This document shows positions 9,390 to 17,270 of a stretch of 64,000 nucleotides of DNA, one piece after another. Position numbers and translations under genes: made by a program. The stretch covers positions 62,001-126,000 of the forward strand of contig CAJTFN010000013.1 in the NCBI GenBank assembly GCA_910575815.1. The letters run 5' to 3'. This DNA comes from Oscillospiraceae bacterium. GTDB lineage: Bacteria > Bacillota > Clostridia > Oscillospirales > Oscillospiraceae. The notes below the pieces were generated by a model. That model was not told the DNA's origin, ran no database searches, and worked only from the letters and a program-made list of their open reading frames with translations. The stretch's first letter is position 1, and the number at the start of each line of letters is the position of its first letter.

Positions 9390-10532
9390 GCTGAAAGATG
9401 TAATTAACCGAGTTCAAACGAAGGTTGATAAGGATAATACAAGTCTAATCTACTATGTAGGTGGCGAACATATAGAAAGCGAAAATGTTTGTATCACAAA
9501 GCGAGGCTTAATTGAAGGCAGCACCATAGGACCAATGTTTTATTATGGGTTCAAAGCCGGAGATTTCCTGCTAGTTTCAAGAAATCCACACCTAAAGAAA
9601 GCAGGTGTAGTCGGCTTTGAGGGCATTTGCTCGGAAAAAACTTTTGTGCTTGCAACTGCAAATTCGGAAGTTCTTTTGCCTGAATATTTGCCGTTCATAT
9701 TACAAAACGACACGTTCTGGGAATATGCATATCAACATCGACATGGTTCCACGAATACATTTATTAATTGGTCAACGCTGGCAAATTATGAATTTGAACT
9801 TCCCAATATAGAGATTCAACGAAAACTCGCAGAGATTTTATGGGCTATTAATGATACAATGGAGTCTTATAAAAGACTTATCCTTGCAACAGACGAGTTA
9901 GTGAAATCTCAATTTATCGAGATGTTTGGAGACCCCTTAAAGAATCCTCGTCATCTACCACAATTTCGATTGGAGAAATTTATTCATTTTCTTACATCGG
10001 GATCGCGCGGCTGGGCTAAGTACTATAGTGAGGATGGTGAGTGGTTCATTACCATCACCAATGTCAAAAATTGCAAGTATCCATTGACAATATCCAGTGT
10101 ATATGTCCGCCACATAACGCTGAAGCTGAACGGACCCGTGTAAAAGAGGGAGATTTGCTCATTAGTGTCACAGCTGATTTGGGCAGAACAGGTGTGATTA
10201 CGAAGGAAATTGCGGATCATGGAGCGTACATAAACCAGCACCTCACTTGCATCCGCCTTGAACAATCTGCCCTCGACCCTACTTATGTTGCATATTTTAT
10301 GGAAACAGAGGCGGGGAAGAAGCAATTTTTTGAGAAAAATCTTAGTTCTGTAAAAGCCGGATTGAACTTTGATTCCATACGCTCGTTGCGGCTATTGGTG
10401 CCTCCGCTGGAACAGCAGAAGGAGTTTGTGAATTTTTTACAGCAGAGCGATAAATCAAAATTTGAACTGGAACAAGCACTTTCAGAATTGACCGCCACCT
10501 ACAAACGTATCATTTCTGAGCAGCTCGGCTGA
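9376..10532 (+). pseudogene. hsdS: Type I specificity subunit S, frameshifted
   Basis: The first target-recognition domain and central linking helix (AEILWAINDTMESYKR, then VKSQFIEM) are intact in one frame, which stops at 10143. The second target-recognition domain continues in another frame to 10532, ending with the conserved LQQSDKSKFELEQ helix. The shift falls at an A5 run (10066-10070); one more A gives VKKLQVSIDNIQ and a continuous protein of about 386 residues. Start is ATG 9376. As written, only a half-subunit is made. The cause may be slippage phase variation, mutation or a sequencing error. Confidence 0.9.
9907..9924 (+). repeat. hsdS linker repeat, copy 1
   Basis: tctcaatttatcgagatg lies at the centre of the first hsdS; an exact copy is at 12201-12218 in the second, and a near copy (tctcaaatttatcga) in the gap at 11610-11624. 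It codes for SQFIEM between the two target domains, a suitable point for domain exchange. Confidence 0.6.
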
Positions 10533-10550
10533 AAAACAGGGTCATGGAGT

Positions 10551-10586
10551 TTCCTCCGGCTCGTGGGTACGCCTCAAACGGAGGAA
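10551..10586. repeat. Inverted repeat left of the hsdS-locus recombinase
   Basis: TTCCTCCG (10551-10558) and CGGAGGAA (10579-10586) are exact inverted 8-mers with a 20-base spacer, in the gap between the frameshifted hsdS and the recombinase gene. Candidate recombinase-binding arms or an RNA hairpin. Confidence 0.5.
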
Positions 10587-10606
10587 CACGACAAGGAGGA
10601 AACACC

Positions 10607-11587
10607 ATGATCGAAGAAATTATCATCAATATTCAGAATGAACTCTCTGAAAGTTTGAGCGAAAAACAAATGAAGCAGCTGTTGGCATCGTTGCGCAGAC
10701 ATTTGCCTGCGCTGAATGCTCAGGCCACCATAGACAGTGAATCACAGATGTCCAATTGGTTACCGCTTTTTATTTCGGCTAAGCGCGTGGAAGGTTGTTC
10801 AGAAAAATCTCTGCGCTATTATGAGTCCACGATCCGAAATATGTTGGAGAGGATCAATAAGCCGGAACGCAAAATAACGACAGATGATCTCCGCTTATAT
10901 CTCGACAATTACCAGCGGCGAGGAACGGTCAGCAAGGTGACTCTCGATAATGTGAGACGGATTCTCTCGTCCTTTTTCTCCTGGCTTGAAGATGAGGATT
11001 ACATTATAAAAAGTCCCGTGAGGAGAATCCACAAAGTAAAGACTGGGAAGACCGTTAAAGAAACATACTCGGATGAATCCCTGGAGCTAATGCGAGATCA
11101 CTGTGACAATTTGCGCGACCTGGCGATGATCGATCTGCTTTCTTCCACTGGTATTCGTGTCGGCGAATTGGTGAAGTTAAATCGGAGCGATGTGGATTTT
11201 GAAAATCGGGAATGTATCGTTTTTGGAAAAGGAAATAAGCAGAGAACGGTCTATTTTGATGCGAGAACTAAAATTCATCTCCAGCGGTATTTGAAAGAAC
11301 GGTCCGATGAGAACGACGCCTTGTTTGTCTCCCTACTGAAACCATTCGAGCGGCTGCAGATTAGCGGTGTTGAGATACGTCTGCGGAAAATTGGCCGTGA
11401 ATTGAGTTTCCATAAGGTTCACCCTCATAAATTCAGAAGAACTCTGGCCACAATGGCGATTGACAAAGGAATGCCAATCGAGCAGGTTCAGCAGCTCCTT
11501 GGGCATCAGAGCATCGATACCACACTCCAATACGCAATGGTCAACCAAAATAATGTGAAAGAGTCACATAGGAAATATATCGCTTAA
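10607..11587 (+). CDS. Tyrosine recombinase (XerC/D-like) between two hsdS genes
   Basis: A 326-residue site-specific recombinase. The N-terminal SAM-like core-binding domain (about 45-140) is followed by the catalytic domain with Arg in STGIRVGEL, HPHKFRRT (HxxR), LGHQSIDTTLQY (His and nucleophile Tyr near 313). Start ATG 10607 follows AAGGAGG. Recombinases embedded in hsd loci normally rearrange hsdS to change the methylated sequence; here both hsdS genes lie in the same direction, so exchange or deletion between direct repeats is more likely than simple inversion. It is flanked by short inverted repeats at 10551 and 11658. Confidence 0.93.
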   Translation: MIEEIIINIQNELSESLSEKQMKQLLASLRRHLPALNAQATIDSESQMSNWLPLFISAKRVEGCSEKSLRYYESTIRNMLERINKPERKITTDDLRLYLDNYQRRGTVSKVTLDNVRRILSSFFSWLEDEDYIIKSPVRRIHKVKTGKTVKETYSDESLELMRDHCDNLRDLAMIDLLSSTGIRVGELVKLNRSDVDFENRECIVFGKGNKQRTVYFDARTKIHLQRYLKERSDENDALFVSLLKPFERLQISGVEIRLRKIGRELSFHKVHPHKFRRTLATMAIDKGMPIEQVQQLLGHQSIDTTLQYAMVNQNNVKESHRKYIA

Positions 11588-11657
11588 TCGTTAGCAAGTT
11601 GTTTGCAATTCTCAAATTTATCGATTCTGTAAGCTGCAAAGCTTTCCCCATTCATTC

Positions 11658-11675
11658 CACCTCTACGAGGAGGTG
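11658..11675 (+). promoter_or_regulatory. Hairpin covering the hsdS ribosome site
   Basis: CACCTC-TACGAG-GAGGTG: the 3' arm contains the ribosome site of the intact hsdS, so folding would hide it and lower translation. Confidence 0.5.
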
Positions 11676-11681
11676 TGCGTG

Positions 11682-12875
11682 ATGGCGAAATATCGTTTTG
11701 AACAGATTGCGATCAATAGCAAGGAAAAGAAAAAGCCTGCTGAGGAAGATCGCTTTACTTATATCGGCTTGGAGCATTTGGATACTGGCAGTTTGAACGT
11801 TACACGCTTCGGCTCAGACGTTGCTCCTATCGGCGAAAAGCTGGTTATGAGGAAAGGCGACGTCCTGTTTGGAAAACGTAGAGCCTATCAGAAGAAAGTT
11901 GCTATTGCACCTTTTGATGGTATATTCTCTGCACATGGCATGGTTCTTAGGCCTCAAGAAAAGGTTGTTGACAGGAAATTCTTCCCTCTGTTTATCAGCT
12001 CCGACTACTTTTTAGATGCTGCCATCAAAATATCGGTAGGTTCTTTGTCGCCAACAATTAACTGGCGCGACCTGAAAGATTTGGAATTTGAACTGCCGGA
12101 TTTAGACACACAAAAGGAATTGGCAGAGGTATTATGGGCTATCAATGATACAATAGAAAGCTATAAAAAGTTGATTTCTGTTACAGATGAGCTTGTTAAG
12201 TCTCAATTTATCGAGATGATTGAGCCATATTCTCAGTACAGCACAAAGGCTGGTACAATCATGTATGGAATGCGGAATGGGCTTTCACCATCTCGGGCCG
12301 GAGAACATTATGCAAAGACTCTCACGTTATCTGCTGTTACACAAGGGGTATTTGATGAGAACGCCTGGAAAGATGGCTATTTTGCTGACTGTCCTCCCAA
12401 TGATAAACGTATCTGTGCAACAGATTTCTACATTTGCAGAGGAAATGGAAATAAAACACTCGTTGGAGCAGGAGTTTATTCACTCGAGGATCGTTTTGAT
12501 CTAGTCTTTCCTGACACCGTAATAGCTGCGCGAATCAACGAACAGAAAATACGCTTACCATATCTATATATGGCTTGGAAAATGCAGGCAGTGCGAAACC
12601 AGATTGAAGAGAATGCAAAGACTACAAACGGAACATACAAGATTAATCAAAGCGTAATCGCAAATGTAGAATTAGTTGTGCCGCCTTTGCCGGTGCAGGA
12701 TGAATTTGTTGCCTTTGTTCAGCAGAGCGATAAATCAAAATTTGCTGTTCTAAATTGCTTGAAGCGTAATCTGCTCCTCATTCTTCAAAAAACAGAAGAT
12801 GTTCATAGCCTTATCAACCAAAGCGCAAAAAAGTATTTCTGTAAAAGCTGTCACAGGGAGAATCATAATGGATAG
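11682..12875 (+). CDS. hsdS: Type I specificity subunit S (intact copy)
   Basis: A 397-residue HsdS with two target-recognition domains and two conserved helices: the central LAEVLWAINDTIESYKK/VKSQFIEM region (about 150-180) and the C-terminal FVQQSDKSKF (about 346). It supplies DNA recognition for the R-M complex. The target domains differ from those of the upstream hsdS, while the linking helices are nearly the same at DNA level (tctcaatttatcgagatg exact in both). The ATG at 11682 lies behind GAGGAGG, which is itself inside a small hairpin. The tail after the last helix is unusually Cys- and Lys-rich. It overlaps the helicase gene by 8 bases. Confidence 0.93.
   Translation: MAKYRFEQIAINSKEKKKPAEEDRFTYIGLEHLDTGSLNVTRFGSDVAPIGEKLVMRKGDVLFGKRRAYQKKVAIAPFDGIFSAHGMVLRPQEKVVDRKFFPLFISSDYFLDAAIKISVGSLSPTINWRDLKDLEFELPDLDTQKELAEVLWAINDTIESYKKLISVTDELVKSQFIEMIEPYSQYSTKAGTIMYGMRNGLSPSRAGEHYAKTLTLSAVTQGVFDENAWKDGYFADCPPNDKRICATDFYICRGNGNKTLVGAGVYSLEDRFDLVFPDTVIAARINEQKIRLPYLYMAWKMQAVRNQIEENAKTTNGTYKINQSVIANVELVVPPLPVQDEFVAFVQQSDKSKFAVLNCLKRNLLLILQKTEDVHSLINQSAKKYFCKSCHRENHNG
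12201..12218 (+). repeat. hsdS linker repeat, copy 2
   Basis: Exact direct copy of the 18-mer at 9907. A second shared stretch, cagcagagcgataaatcaaaatttg, occurs at about 10440 and 12720 at the ends of both hsdS genes. Confidence 0.6.
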
Positions 12876-13644
12876 AGAAAGATACCTAATTCTGATCAAT
12901 GGCCAGGACAAAACGGATTCTGTCAAGGAGTTTCGGCCCTGTGGTGACGCTTGTGATATCATTTATACCAGCTCTCCTCAAGTGTACCACTATCAAGGCG
13001 GCAAGGTAAAAATTCTGGAGCTGCAACAGCGCATTGATCCTGCTGGTCTGATTGTTACCGTCAAAGGCGTTTGTATGACCCAAGTAGATATGATTTTAGA
13101 TTTTGGTCCATACTATCGTCTTGTCTGCAGCGGGAAGAAAACACTTTCTTATCCCAGAGAAGAAGTGGAGATCCAGCACAACTGCTTGACAGAAGACAGT
13201 CAAAAATGTATTTTCGATTATTTTAAGGAGACGGCAGGAGCTGTCAGCTTGGTGGTGGGAAATGATATTAATATCCTTAGCATGCAGTATGAACGGATTC
13301 AAACTGTCAGTGAAGAAACCGTTTTGGCTTGCTATCTGGAGCTTGGCAGACAGCCTAAAACAGCTCCCCTCCCAGAGACCCTTATCTATCCCTTTGGCCT
13401 GAATCAAAGCCAGAAAGTCGCGGTAGAAAACGCGCTGTCCTCTCAAATCAGCATTATCCAGGGCCCGCCAGGTACTGGTAAGACGCAGACGATTCTAAAT
13501 ATTATTGCAAACGCAGTAAGAAACAGAAAAACGGTGGCAGTGGTATCCAACAACAATTCTGCAACCCTCAACGTCGCGGAGAAGTTGGAGAAAAAGGGGC
13601 TTTCTTTTCTCACTGCTTTCCTTGCCCTGATATGGCGTAATTAA
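12868..13644 (+). pseudogene. Superfamily 1 helicase/AAA protein, truncated after Walker A region
   Basis: A 258-residue remnant. An N-terminal unknown region leads to LNQSQKVAVENAL, Walker A GPPGTGKT (about 208) and VAVVSNNNSATLNVAEKLE, all typical of large UvrD/Upf1-like helicases of 900 residues or more in restriction islands. The frame then ends with FLTAFLALIWRN and a stop, so Walker B and the whole second lobe are gone. The breakpoint near 13625 probably marks the right edge of the defence island. Start is ATG 12868, overlapping hsdS by 8 bases. It probably no longer hydrolyses ATP. Confidence 0.85.
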
Positions 13645-13679
13645 GCATAGCACAGGCAAAAAAAGCGAACAAGAACGCA

Positions 13680-13709
13680 CTTTTTTGATATGTGGTGTCT
13701 TTTTTGATA
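13680..13709. promoter_or_regulatory. Direct repeats before HxlR copy 1
   Basis: CTTTTTTGATA occurs at 13680-13690 and 13699-13709, 19 bases apart, just upstream of the ribosome site. A likely operator for the HxlR protein encoded next. Confidence 0.5.
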
Positions 13710-13730
13710 CCGCACTATGGAGGAAAACTT

Positions 13731-14102
13731 ATGGCAAAATCAATCGCTGTTACGGAACAATGCCCAATGGAAATTGGCCTCAATGTTTTAAGCGGAAAGT
13801 GGAAACTGAAAATCTTATGGCAGGTTTCCAAAGGAGCAGTGCGGTTCAACGAATTGCAGCGGCGTTTAGGGAAGATCACCACCAAGACCTTGACACAGCA
13901 ACTCCTAGAACTGGAAGAACAAAAGATACTTGCGCGGACGGTTTATCCCGACAATCCGCCAAAGGTTGAATACACCTTAACAGACCTCGGACAATCCATT
14001 CATCCCGTTTTGAAGTCCTTGTGCGATTGGGGAACAGCCTATCAAGCCGCCATACCGCCAACCAATGATTCGGGCGGGCCTCTTACAGATGCCGAAGATT
14101 GA
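13731..14102 (+). CDS. HxlR-family transcriptional regulator (1 of 4)
   Basis: A 123-residue winged-helix regulator. The HxlR pattern is clear: CPMEIGLNVLSGKWKLKILW at the N-terminus (Cys near residue 10), RFNELQRRLGKITTKTLTQQL recognition region and PPKVEYTLTDLGQSIHPVL wing. HxlR proteins respond to electrophiles or redox stress through that cysteine. ATG 13731 follows GGAGGAAA. It converges on the radical SAM gene with a 20-base overlap of 3' ends, and two direct repeats (13680 and 13699) lie upstream as a probable operator. Confidence 0.93.
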   Translation: MAKSIAVTEQCPMEIGLNVLSGKWKLKILWQVSKGAVRFNELQRRLGKITTKTLTQQLLELEEQKILARTVYPDNPPKVEYTLTDLGQSIHPVLKSLCDWGTAYQAAIPPTNDSGGPLTDAED

Positions 14103-14973
14103 CGCGGTACTCCCGCAGCGCCGCTTCATCAGCGGTTTCAATCAGGTGATTCAAATATTCAACCAGCTTTTCCTTGTCCGCAGGAAGGTGGCCGCGAACC
14201 TGGATCAAGTTGGATGCGCCGTCTGTTACGATACGGGTGTCAATGGTCAGATTTTCAATGAGGGCTTTCAGCTCCGCCAGCTTTTCAATTTCCCCTTCCT
14301 CTTTCCAGTTGCCGCGCTGGATTTCCTGATACAGTTTTGAGGTCTTGTAAATCGTCAGCATGGACGATTCAATGATTTGCGGGTGAAGCTGATTGAAAAG
14401 CTCCGCGCTGGCCTTTGCGCCAATCTCGCCCCGGCCAGCGCCGGAAATGCCGGTGAGATAGAAGAAGTTGTAGCTGATGCCAGCGGCCTCTAACTTTTTG
14501 CATTGTTCAAGGACATCACTGGCCCGGAAGCCCTTGTTCATAAAGGTCAGCGCCTCGTCATCGCCCGTTTCAACGCCAAAGGTAAGTCCGTTATACCCTA
14601 AAGCGCGAAGCTCTTTCAGTTCATCCACGGTTTTGTTGGTAACATCGGTGATCCTGCCGAAGCAGCCAATGGACGAATAGTTGGGGCAATACTTCTTCAC
14701 CATTTGGGCCAGTGTTTTCAGCTTGTCAGTGGTCAGAACAAAGGGATTTGCGCCGGTGAAGAAAACCCGGAACCAGGGTGCGTCCTGGCAGTAGCGGCTC
14801 ACCGCAGCCAAATCTTCCTCCACCTCGGACGGCGGGGACATTCTGAACTTGAAAGGCAAATCCTCGTATAGCGTACAGAATTTGCAGGAGTGGTGTGTGC
14901 AGCCCGCAGTAACTTGGATCAGCAGGGACGCGGCCTCATAGGGCGGACGCCAGATTGTTCCATCAAAGTGCAT
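14083..14973 (-). CDS. Radical SAM protein
   Basis: A 296-residue radical SAM enzyme. The iron-sulfur cysteines are in GCTHHSCKFC (about 29-38), which has four rather than the usual three residues between the first two cysteines, a variant seen in a clostridial subfamily. Later motifs GANPF, GVETGDDE and YNFFYLTGISG fit the partial TIM barrel. No B12-binding or SPASM domain is evident. The reaction is unknown. Its promoter region is shared with the divergent HxlR gene at 15171, which probably controls it. Confidence 0.88.
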   Translation of the reverse strand: MHFDGTIWRPPYEAASLLIQVTAGCTHHSCKFCTLYEDLPFKFRMSPPSEVEEDLAAVSRYCQDAPWFRVFFTGANPFVLTTDKLKTLAQMVKKYCPNYSSIGCFGRITDVTNKTVDELKELRALGYNGLTFGVETGDDEALTFMNKGFRASDVLEQCKKLEAAGISYNFFYLTGISGAGRGEIGAKASAELFNQLHPQIIESSMLTIYKTSKLYQEIQRGNWKEEGEIEKLAELKALIENLTIDTRIVTDGASNLIQVRGHLPADKEKLVEYLNHLIETADEAALREYRVNLRHL

Positions 14974-15070
14974 AGATCATATCTCCTTTTCAAAATCAAT
15001 CAGGAATTTCCTGTTGCCATCATGGTACAACCGGCAACAGTTAAATTCAAGTACGCAACTTTTTTAGTAG

Positions 15071-15150
15071 TAGTATTGTTTTCTGTACTAATACTAATTT
15101 TGTGGCCTACATTGATTTTGAAATTGAGATGGTATATACTACCTAAAAAG
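15071..15150. promoter_or_regulatory. Operator region between radical SAM and HxlR copy 2
   Basis: TAGTATT (15071) and AATACTA (15090) form an inverted repeat; CTACCTAAAAAG (15139-15150) is found reversed at 16416-16427 before HxlR copy 3. Both are probable HxlR-binding sites. Confidence 0.55.
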
Positions 15151-15170
15151 AAGCGAAGGGAGATAGAGCT

Positions 15171-15557
15171 ATGGCCGGGAATAAATTTCAGACGCAGGAT
15201 ATGATGGCCCGCTGTGTTCCGATGACCAGTGTGCAGGCGGTTTTGGGAGGCAAGTGGAAAATCCTGATCTTGTGGTATATCGCATTTTATAAGGTTCAAC
15301 GCTTTGGTCAGCTCATGCGCCGCCTGGACGGGATTACCCAATCCTCATTGACAAAGCAGCTCCGCGAATTGGAGCAAGACGGATTTTTGCACCGTGAGAT
15401 TTACAAGGAAATTCCCCCCAAGGTGGAGTATTCCTTAACGGAGCTGGGGCAGAGCTTCACCCCGATTTTGAACCAAATGATGATATGGAGCGAGGCCCAT
15501 CTCTGTCCACCTGACTATATCAATCCTTTTGGGGAAGAAAGAACGCTGCCAGAGTAA
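15171..15557 (+). CDS. HxlR-family transcriptional regulator (2 of 4)
   Basis: A 128-residue winged-helix regulator with MARCVPMTSVQAVLGGKWKI (sensor Cys about 13), LMRRLDGITQSSLTKQLREL and PPKVEYSLTELGQSF. It starts at ATG 15171 behind GAAGGGAGA. It is divergent from the radical SAM gene; the shared 200-base gap contains an inverted repeat TAGTATT/AATACTA and the 12-mer CTACCTAAAAAG, which recurs in inverted orientation upstream of the next HxlR gene. Autoregulation together with control of the neighbour is the usual scheme for this family. Confidence 0.93.
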   Translation: MAGNKFQTQDMMARCVPMTSVQAVLGGKWKILILWYIAFYKVQRFGQLMRRLDGITQSSLTKQLRELEQDGFLHREIYKEIPPKVEYSLTELGQSFTPILNQMMIWSEAHLCPPDYINPFGEERTLPE

Positions 15558-15572
15558 ATTGTGAATACAGAG

Positions 15573-15743
15573 CTATTCAATTTGAAAATTCTGACCATCA
15601 AACAGTAGCTTGATTCTATCGGTATTTCCAATTTTGGAAAGTCTCTCTATGTTTTCAAAGTTAAATAGATAGATTATCGTTTTCATCAAAAATGCGTGTG
15701 TGACAACAAGAATGTTGCTGCCATCAGGATAGGCCGATCCAAC
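15573..15743 (-). pseudogene. Remnant of a histidine phosphatase family protein (C-terminal part)
   Basis: Reading the minus strand from about 15743 to the stop at 15573 gives 56 codons containing YPDGSNILVVTHAFLMKTI, the second active-site histidine block of phosphoglycerate-mutase-like phosphatases, and a plausible C-terminus. There is no start codon, no first RHG motif and no room for the N-terminal two thirds, so this is a decayed gene. It was too short to be a normal call and is supported by the motif only. Confidence 0.6.
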
Positions 15744-15767
15744 TTCAAATTGTCCTCATAACAATTT

Positions 15768-15796
15768 GCACCAGGAGAACGGCTCTCCTGGTGCAA
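15768..15796 (-). terminator. Hairpin after the nitroreductase gene
   Basis: GCACCAGGAG and CTCCTGGTGC pair around a short loop directly after the nitroreductase stop; the T run is weak (AAATTGTT). Confidence 0.55.
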
Positions 15797-15801
15797 TCAG
15801 C

Positions 15802-16320
15802 TTAAAGGCTTTCGTAGGAAACCAGTTCGCTCACCGGGATACGCATTTGGCTGTGCCGTTCCGGGTCAGCAAAGTTTTCCCCGGCATAGCCGATCACCAA
15901 GATATTGACCGGCTCCAGATTGGCGGGAAGGCCGAACTCCCGGCGCAGAACATCCGGCTTGAAATAGCACACCCATACACTGCCCAGGCCCAGCTCCGTG
16001 GCCTGGAGCATCATGTGATCGGTCAGGATAGAGGCATCAATGTCCCCGGTCTGCTTCTGGTCAAAGGGCCGCACCCACGCTTTGTTGTGGTCGGCGCAGA
16101 CGATGATAGCCAGGGGCGCACCGTAGATGTTGGCAGCTTTGCCGATCTTCGCCAGCCCGTCCTCACTCTGGACGGCAATCAGGTGAACCGGCTGGAGGTT
16201 GGCAGCGGTGGGGGCCACATGAGCGGCCTCCAAAATTTTCTCAAGCTTTTCCGGCTCCACCTTCTTGTCGGTGTAGCTGCGGATGGAGCAGCGAGTTTTA
16301 GCAATCGTAATAAAATCCAT
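15802..16320 (-). CDS. Nitroreductase family protein
   Basis: A 172-residue FMN-dependent reductase homologue. MDFITIAKTRCSIRSY at the start gives the flavin-phosphate RxSxR motif, and VAPTAANLQPVHL, DASILTDHMMLQATELGLGSVW and LVIGYAGE are family landmarks. Such enzymes reduce quinones, nitro compounds or flavins with NAD(P)H in the cytoplasm. I used ATG 16320 (behind AAAGGA) and not the in-frame ATG at 16371. It is divergent from HxlR copy 3, the typical partner of nitroreductases. Confidence 0.92.
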   Translation of the reverse strand: MDFITIAKTRCSIRSYTDKKVEPEKLEKILEAAHVAPTAANLQPVHLIAVQSEDGLAKIGKAANIYGAPLAIIVCADHNKAWVRPFDQKQTGDIDASILTDHMMLQATELGLGSVWVCYFKPDVLRREFGLPANLEPVNILVIGYAGENFADPERHSQMRIPVSELVSYESL

Positions 16321-16415
16321 GATATGTTGTCCTTTCTGAATGATTTGATAGCTGACAATCAGGAATGCCATCTGCTATGATTTTAGCAACATCCAGAAAT
16401 CTTCACAAGATTGCA

Positions 16416-16442
16416 CTTTTTAGGTAGGTACTTCCCAAAAAG
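16416..16442. promoter_or_regulatory. Operator between nitroreductase and HxlR copy 3
   Basis: CTTTTT (16416) and AAAAAG (16437) are inverted arms around GTAC; the left arm belongs to the 12-mer CTTTTTAGGTAG, the reverse complement of the site at 15139. Confidence 0.55.
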
Positions 16443-16495
16443 ATAGTCCTTTTCTAAAGGAACATACCATGATATACTTGGTGCGAGGTGAGACT

Positions 16496-16840
16496 ATGAA
16501 GCAGACACAGTTTAATTGTCCCGTTGAGGCCACACTGTCACTGATTGGCGGGAAATATAAGCCGCTTATTCTCTGGCACTTGGTAGACCGGCCCTTGCAC
16601 TACATGGAGTTACAGCGACGGATTCCCAGTGCAACACCTAAAATGCTCTCCCAGCAGCTCCATGATCTGGAGGGATGCGGGATGGTACATAGAGAAGTGA
16701 TCCCGGAGAAGCCGCCGAAAACAGTATATTCCCTGACGCCCTTTGGGGAAAGCATCATTCCTGTCATAGACGCCATGTGCCAATGGGGTACGGACTATCT
16801 GGACGGGTTGGATGTGCAGCCTCCATGCTGCGGCGCATAA
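16496..16840 (+). CDS. HxlR-family transcriptional regulator (3 of 4)
   Basis: A 114-residue winged-helix regulator: FNCPVEATLSLIGGKYKPLI (sensor Cys 7), MELQRRIPSATPKMLSQQL and PPKTVYSLTPFGESI. ATG 16496 follows GAGGTGAG; an earlier in-frame ATG at 16469 has no ribosome site. The gap to the divergent nitroreductase carries a CTTTTT/AAAAAG inverted repeat that includes the 12-mer shared with the 15139 site. Its last codons and the DUF2000 gene converge within 4 bases. Confidence 0.93.
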   Translation: MKQTQFNCPVEATLSLIGGKYKPLILWHLVDRPLHYMELQRRIPSATPKMLSQQLHDLEGCGMVHREVIPEKPPKTVYSLTPFGESIIPVIDAMCQWGTDYLDGLDVQPPCCGA

Positions 16841-16843
16841 TTC

Positions 16844-17266
16844 TTATCGCAGCAACGGCATACTGCCGGTCAACTTATTGACCTTTTTCTTCGGTCCACA
16901 GATCGCAACACCAAAATATTGCAGGGTACTTTCTGGAACGTGGCCCATCTTCTCAATAAATTCGTCATAGGTCTTGCAGCCCTGGGCCAGATCGGAGAAG
17001 TCCACCACCGTTAAATCTTGAAAATCAGGCTGGTAGAGCTTTTCCCGTATCTGTTTGATGATCTCCGGCGAACCGCGCAGGATGGGCACAGGAAATTCGA
17101 TGATGCCAAGATGTTCGTTGCCGCTTTGGTCGGTCACGTCGGCCCCTACTACCTCCGGCATTTTCTTTCCCAAGGTGATCCCCATGATCGCCGCCGTGTT
17201 CGCAATAATACCCAGGGGTAGGCTCTCGTCAATCACCATGACGCACTTCTCACTTTGCCAATCCAT
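16844..17266 (-). CDS. DUF2000 domain-containing protein
   Basis: A 140-residue soluble protein of the DUF2000 family: KCVMVIDESLPLGIIANTAA at the N-terminus, GADVTDQSGNEHLGII in the middle and YFGVAICGPKKKVNKLTGSM at the end. The structure is known for relatives but no function is established; the fold resembles peptidyl-tRNA hydrolase II. It lies 5 bases from the EamA transporter gene, so both are probably co-transcribed from the AraC-EamA promoter. Confidence 0.88.
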   Translation of the reverse strand: MDWQSEKCVMVIDESLPLGIIANTAAIMGITLGKKMPEVVGADVTDQSGNEHLGIIEFPVPILRGSPEIIKQIREKLYQPDFQDLTVVDFSDLAQGCKTYDEFIEKMGHVPESTLQYFGVAICGPKKKVNKLTGSMPLLR

Positions 17267-17270
17267 TTTA

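Noticed and set aside
9376..11681. Classic invertible hsdS shufflon
   Set aside because: Both hsdS genes point the same way, and I found no long inverted hsdS segment; only direct repeats are present.
14065..14340. Plus-strand frame after HxlR copy 1
   Set aside because: Antisense to the radical SAM gene, which has a convincing cluster motif and full length.
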